A stretch of 9,723 nucleotides of DNA. Origin: Bacillota bacterium. GTDB lineage: Bacteria; Bacillota; Clostridia; Oscillospirales; Oscillospiraceae. How positions within the stretch are numbered: position 1 is the stretch's first letter; each line of letters starts with the position of its first letter. The DNA lies in assembly GCA_029268085.1 (NCBI GenBank), contig JAJUHD010000093.1, positions 1 to 9,723 on the forward strand, read 5' to 3'. Both the position numbers and the translations under genes were made by a program. Positions 6,284 through 9,723 of the stretch are shown here, one piece after another. Below the pieces are notes generated by a model. That model saw only the letters and a list, made by a program, of their open reading frames with translations. It made no database searches and was not told the origin of the DNA.

Positions 6284-7990
6284 TTAATAGAGTTCAAATT
6301 GTGAAACTGCATTTTTCAGGCGGCCGGCCTGTCCTGACAGCTGCGCACTGGCCGCAGCGTTTTCTTCAGAGGTAGCTGAATTCATTTGTACAACCGCTGA
6401 CACCTGTTCTATACCGGTTGAAATCTGAGAAATAGCAGCAGCCTGTTCTTGAGCCTGAGCTGATATAACTTCAACCAATTTGCCGACTTCGTCAGATTTT
6501 GAGGCAGCTTCAGCGAAGCCTGCACTTGTCTTATTTACAAGCGCCACTCCTTTTTCAACAGCTTCCATGGAACTCTCAATAAGAGCTGCCGTGCTCTTCG
6601 CGGCCTCCGCTGATTTTTGTGATAAATTACGAACTTCGTCGGCAACGACCGCAAAGCCTTTGCCCGCAGTTCCTGCTCTGGCAGCTTCAACCGCCGCGTT
6701 TAGAGCGAGAATGTTGGTTTGAAACGCAATATCATCGATAGCTTTGATAACCTTGCTGATACTGCTGGAAGTGGCAGAAATCTCGTTCATGGCCTGACGC
6801 GCAAGCTCCATATCACTTACACTGTCGTGCATTATTTCCCCTGCATCCGCGGATAACTTCATTGCCTTTTCGGCGTTCTCAGCATTCTGGGCAATACGCT
6901 GCGAAACTTCGGCAACGGAAGCGGAAAGCTCCTGAATGCTGCTTGCCTGCTCGGTTGCGCCTTGAGCCAGAGACTGTGCACCGGACGAAATAACATTGGC
7001 ACCATCATCTACCTGCTCGGCGGTTTCAGCTATTTCAGTAAGCGCAGTATTAAGAGCATTGGAAATGCCAAGAAGACCTTCTTTGATAACTGCAAATTCT
7101 CCGAAGTAGTCCTGCTTAAGGTCGATTCGCATATGTCCGCGAGCCATAGCGCTTAAAACTTCTGCAATTTCCGTAATGTAATCAACATATCCGCGCAGAC
7201 GCATAACGACGTTATCTGTTGCTCCGCAAAGCTGCCCCAGCTCATCCTTAGCAATACGTTTTTTATCTACATTGACTGAAAAATCACCGTTTGCCAGTCT
7301 TTTGTTAACGTCTGTAATATATTTTAAGTTAACGCTGATATAACGAACAAGCACAAGCGCAAAAGCACCAACGAAAACGGTCATTATACAAAAGGCGATT
7401 ATAAATTTAATTATTTTTGAGGTTATTTGATTACTATAATTTTTACTGTAGTACTCACCGTACTCATCCAGCAATTCACCCATAAGATTTATTGAATTGC
7501 GAGTTTCTGAAAAATAGGCTAAATGTGTACTCATATCGCCGTTTTTTGTGTTGTTGTCATAGGATTTTTTCCAGAGTTCAAAATTAGCGGAAAAGCTTTC
7601 ATACAGCTCCTTTAGCGTCACACCCTCGGTTGAGTGCTTATATGTGCTATAAAGCGCGGTGTCTGCTTTCACATTGTCGATTGCAGCGGTAACCCTGTCA
7701 TATGTTTGCTGTACGTTTTCATCGAAATCATTAAGCAGGGCTGAGCGATCTTCCTCGGTAAGCTCCGTTGAAATATAAAGCTTTTGCTCTGAGTATGCAG
7801 CCTGATAAAAATCCCTGTCAGCATTTAATATAGAAGATGTGCTGACTAATATTTCGTCATAAAACGTAGTTTTTGATGATTTAAATATGCTTCTCGACTG
7901 TATGGCAAACATCGCAACCGCTAAAATGGACAGCAAGAGTAGCGGCACTACTAATAGTGTAAACTTTAAAGATATTTTTGCGTTTTTCAT
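6284..7990 (-). CDS. Methyl-accepting chemotaxis protein (transmembrane chemoreceptor)
   Basis: This 568-residue inner-membrane receptor would signal through CheW and CheA to the flagellar motor. TM1 is about residues 11-30 (LLVVPLLLLSILAVAMF). An extracytoplasmic, mostly helical region of about 160 residues without cysteines, like four-helix-bundle sensor domains, runs to TM2 (about 195-217). A HAMP domain follows (about 216-270), then a second HAMP-like stretch (about 275-320). A long coiled-coil signalling domain contains the hairpin tip DDIAFQTNILALNAAVEAAR (419-438) and GKGFAVVADEVRNL. The ligand is unknown. Two details stand out. The Glu usual in ARAGE(Q/A)G is Thr441 (ARAGTAGKGF). The C-terminus ends QFELY without the NWETF-type pentapeptide that tethers CheR/CheB in some enterobacterial receptors, which is normal in many Firmicutes. 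An earlier in-frame ATG at 8011 adds seven residues but sits upstream of the good Shine-Dalgarno sequence, so ATG 7990 was chosen. Other che genes are not in the window. Confidence 0.94.
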   Translation of the reverse strand: MKNAKISLKFTLLVVPLLLLSILAVAMFAIQSRSIFKSSKTTFYDEILVSTSSILNADRDFYQAAYSEQKLYISTELTEEDRSALLNDFDENVQQTYDRVTAAIDNVKADTALYSTYKHSTEGVTLKELYESFSANFELWKKSYDNNTKNGDMSTHLAYFSETRNSINLMGELLDEYGEYYSKNYSNQITSKIIKFIIAFCIMTVFVGAFALVLVRYISVNLKYITDVNKRLANGDFSVNVDKKRIAKDELGQLCGATDNVVMRLRGYVDYITEIAEVLSAMARGHMRIDLKQDYFGEFAVIKEGLLGISNALNTALTEIAETAEQVDDGANVISSGAQSLAQGATEQASSIQELSASVAEVSQRIAQNAENAEKAMKLSADAGEIMHDSVSDMELARQAMNEISATSSSISKVIKAIDDIAFQTNILALNAAVEAARAGTAGKGFAVVADEVRNLSQKSAEAAKSTAALIESSMEAVEKGVALVNKTSAGFAEAASKSDEVGKLVEVISAQAQEQAAAISQISTGIEQVSAVVQMNSATSEENAAASAQLSGQAGRLKNAVSQFELY

Positions 7991-7997
7991 TTTATCT

Positions 7998-8005
7998 CTC
8001 TCCTT
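7998..8005 (-). promoter_or_regulatory. Ribosome binding site that fixes the MCP start
   Basis: Minus-strand AAGGAGAG lies 7 nt before the ATG at 7990. It is located inside the would-be codons of the longer reading that starts at 8011, which has no comparable upstream motif. This argues for the shorter 568-residue protein, whose N-terminus then begins MKNAKISLKF directly before TM1. Confidence 0.75.
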
Positions 8006-8189
8006 CTTCATAACATGTACAAAACGATAATCTATCTTTGATCTGCTTTTTCTATAAATTAATTATGCTACGAAACACTCTTTAACTAAAACCTCAAGCA
8101 TCCCACAGCAACAATTCAGCTTCCACTGTTTATGTGTTAATATTATCGCATTTGCAGCAATAATTTTTGGATAAGTAAGTAATTTCTTC

Positions 8190-8218
8190 TTTTCATTCTT
8201 AAATATGTGGATTATACT
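8190..8218 (+). promoter_or_regulatory. Candidate promoter of the Fe-S flavoprotein gene
   Basis: TTTTCA (8190-8195, 4 of 6 to TTGACA), a 17-bp spacer and TATACT (8213-8218, 5 of 6 to TATAAT) point at the gene starting at 8298. The predicted start near 8225 gives a leader of about 73 nt ending in a strong Shine-Dalgarno sequence. This is the best match in an AT-rich spacer and is not proven. Confidence 0.5.
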
Positions 8219-8283
8219 CAAATGTGGAACATATTTCATAACTTATCGAAAACTCAGGCATTAAAAACTTTTATCGGAGAAAA

Positions 8284-8290
8284 TAGGAGG
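8284..8290 (+). promoter_or_regulatory. Ribosome binding site of the Fe-S flavoprotein gene
   Basis: TAGGAGG lies 7 nt before the ATG at 8298. The sequence and spacing are close to ideal and define the start of the open-ended gene. Confidence 0.85.
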
Positions 8291-8297
8291 AGTACTT

Positions 8298-9723
8298 ATG
8301 GCAGTAAGACAAAATCTAATCGAATTGTGCAAAAAAATCAGCAACGGGCACTACACTATCGACGAAAATTGCGCGGAGTACAAGGCTTTTGAGAAATGGA
8401 TGACGGATGACCAAATCACTGTCCTTATGGCCATGGATCTTTTGGCGCCTGCATTTCCGGAAAGCGTCGCTGAAGCAACAGGATTTTCGGAAGAAAAGAC
8501 TCTTGAGATTCTGCGCGGACTGGCGGATATCGGCGTTGTAGCCAAGGTTGAGAAGTACGGCATGGAGGTATTCATGCTGCTGGTTTATGCGCCTGGAATC
8601 TTCGAGTTCATGCTTGTTAACGAGAAATTCTGCGAGGAGCATCCAGAAGTCCCGGTGTCTTTCGCAGGACACGCCACAAAGTCTATGGAAGGCTACATCG
8701 AACGGGTGCCCATGGGTGCTGGCGTCATGCGAACAATCCCGGTTGAAAAAGCAATTCCCAATGATGTTGAGCAGGCTGATTTTGAACGTGTGAGCACCTA
8801 TATAGAAGCTAACAAAAATCATATTGCAGTCCTGCCATGCCAGTGCCGACGCGTGCGCCGCTTTATGAATGAAGGCGCAGGAGATCTTGAGGCAGGTATG
8901 TGCTTCTTCCTCGGAATGGCTGCGGATATGTTTATCGCCAACGGCCGCGGCCAAAAAATCAGCAAAGAAGAAGCCTATGAGAAACTCGAATACTTTGAAA
9001 AGCTCGGCTGTGTACACCAGATTACCACCCTAAACAAGGGCGTTTCCGTTGCGATTTGCAACTGCTTGCCGGGCACTTGCCTCGCGCTCGGTGCAACTCA
9101 ATACTTCAACACGCCTGATGCATCCCGCAGCAACTATGAGGCTGAGGTGGATAAGGAAGCCTGTGTAGCCTGCGGGCAGTGCGTTGAATACTGTCCCAAC
9201 AATGCGCTAAAGCTCGGGCAGAAGCTCTGCACTGAGAAACCCATTGAATACAAGTTTGCAGACCTTCCCAGAGATACAGAGTGGGGACCGGAGAAGTGGA
9301 ATCCCAACTACCGTGAGAACCGCGAGAACGTCGTGCCAACCGGAACGGCTCCCTGTAAAACTGCCTGCCCGGCACACATTGCCGTTCAGGGGTACATAAA
9401 GCTGGCAGCTCAGGGCAAGTATCTTGATGCGCTGGAGCTAATTAAAAAGGAGAACCCGTTCCCTGCAATCTGCGGACGTATTTGCCCCCACAACTGCGAG
9501 AGCGAATGTACCCGCGGCGATATTGACGAAGCCATTGCAATTGACGAGATCAAGAAGTTTATCGCCGACCAAGAACTTCGTGCAGACAAACGCTTTATTC
9601 CTGAAAAGCTTCACGATTACGGCAAGCCAATAGCCATCGTTGGCTCAGGCCCCGCAGGACTTTCCTGCGCATACTATCTTGCGGCTGACGGCTATAAGGT
9701 CACGGTATTTGAGAAGGAAGAAA
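8298..9723 (+). CDS. Multi-domain iron-sulfur FAD oxidoreductase, GltD-like, 3' end outside window
   Basis: The frame stays open from ATG 8298 to the window edge: 475 complete codons with no stop. Residues about 30-90 look like a small winged-helix-type helical domain (ESVAEATGFSEEKTLEILRG). A cysteine-rich region follows, with LPCQCR (Cys181, Cys183), Cys202 and AICNCLPGTC (Cys254, Cys256, Cys261), then a ferredoxin motif CVACGQCVEYCP (Cys289, 292, 295, 299). From about residue 350 it resembles the small subunit of glutamate synthase and related NAD(P)H oxidoreductases: an N-terminal [4Fe-4S] cluster domain (Cys353, Cys357, then Cys392, 396, 400, 404 in ICGRICPHNCESECTRG) and an FAD-binding dinucleotide fold VGSGPAGLSCAYYLAADGY (GxGxxG from Gly449). 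The rest of the FAD/NAD(P)H module should lie downstream. It probably passes electrons between NAD(P)H, flavin and several Fe-S clusters in the cytoplasm. The acceptor is unknown, and calling it glutamate synthase would be unsafe because of the roughly 350-residue N-terminal extension. Confidence 0.88.
   Translation, partial: MAVRQNLIELCKKISNGHYTIDENCAEYKAFEKWMTDDQITVLMAMDLLAPAFPESVAEATGFSEEKTLEILRGLADIGVVAKVEKYGMEVFMLLVYAPGIFEFMLVNEKFCEEHPEVPVSFAGHATKSMEGYIERVPMGAGVMRTIPVEKAIPNDVEQADFERVSTYIEANKNHIAVLPCQCRRVRRFMNEGAGDLEAGMCFFLGMAADMFIANGRGQKISKEEAYEKLEYFEKLGCVHQITTLNKGVSVAICNCLPGTCLALGATQYFNTPDASRSNYEAEVDKEACVACGQCVEYCPNNALKLGQKLCTEKPIEYKFADLPRDTEWGPEKWNPNYRENRENVVPTGTAPCKTACPAHIAVQGYIKLAAQGKYLDALELIKKENPFPAICGRICPHNCESECTRGDIDEAIAIDEIKKFIADQELRADKRFIPEKLHDYGKPIAIVGSGPAGLSCAYYLAADGYKVTVFEKEE

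Larger units (their letters stand above)
7991..8297. other. Divergent intergenic region between MCP and the Fe-S flavoprotein
   Basis: This 307-bp AT-rich spacer carries the start signals of two divergent genes. On the plus strand a promoter-like pair is visible at 8190-8218. On the minus strand I could not find a convincing promoter for the MCP gene: CATAAT-like and TAAT-rich stretches exist, but none has a matching -35, and no good flagellar sigma factor site (TAAA-N15-GCCGATAA) was seen. No coding sequence, tRNA or strong hairpin was recognised. Confidence 0.6.

Noticed and set aside
7991..8011. Upstream ATG at 8011 as the MCP start
   Set aside because: The strong Shine-Dalgarno AAGGAGAG lies downstream of that ATG and is spaced correctly for the ATG at 7990.
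8205..8228. Direct repeat ATGTGGA (8205-8211 and 8222-8228) flanking the candidate -10
   Set aside because: Only 7 bp repeated twice in AT-rich DNA; too short to claim as regulator sites, though the 17-bp spacing is noted.
8207..8392. Plus-strand 61-codon frame across the start of the Fe-S flavoprotein gene
   Set aside because: It runs through the promoter, leader and first codons of the real gene in another frame; no ribosome binding site.
8316..9017. Minus-strand open frame of 233 codons
   Set aside because: It is antisense to the Fe-S flavoprotein, whose plus-strand frame shows clear cofactor motifs; the minus frame has no recognisable family or ribosome site.

Overview
The window looks like chromosomal DNA of an anaerobic, fermentative Firmicute of the Clostridia, possibly a gut or sludge Oscillospiraceae-like lineage. 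This is an inference. It rests on strong AGGAGG-type ribosome binding sites, sigma-A-like promoters, a Firmicute-style fused AdhE, a Clostridia-type iron-sulfur/flavin oxidoreductase and a chemoreceptor. Base composition is moderate by eye, with AT-rich intergenic spacers. No rRNA, tRNA, CRISPR array, transposase or phage gene was seen.

Layout. (1) 32-2455: a GPH/MelB-type sugar:cation symporter followed by a LacI-family repressor with its own promoter, closed by a strong terminator at 2491-2537. This reads as the end of a sugar-utilisation locus whose catabolic enzyme would lie upstream, outside the window. (2) 2538-6182: the adhE unit. A well-formed promoter has a perfect 21-bp inverted repeat lying over its -10 element. 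A possible 32-codon leader ORF follows, then adhE (bifunctional CoA-dependent aldehyde/alcohol dehydrogenase), then, 12 nt downstream, an APH/choline-kinase-fold small-molecule kinase of unknown substrate. (3) 6232-6272: a stem-loop between convergent genes that acts as a terminator, best formed for the minus strand. (4) 6284-7990, minus strand: a membrane chemoreceptor (MCP). (5) 8298 to the window end, plus strand: a large multi-cluster iron-sulfur flavoprotein whose C-terminal part is glutamate-synthase-small-subunit-like. It is cut by the window edge and, having no stop codon here, would be missed by closed-ORF searches.

How it fits together. The transporter and LacI regulator would take up a glycoside or sugar and sense it. 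AdhE would dispose of reducing equivalents by turning acetyl-CoA (or another acyl-CoA) into an alcohol. The Fe-S/FAD protein would be another NAD(P)H-linked redox enzyme. The genes sit in separate transcription units, so a shared pathway is not shown. The most interesting unexplained items are the operator-like inverted repeat at the adhE promoter, the kinase coupled to adhE, and the unusual N-terminal half of the Fe-S flavoprotein.
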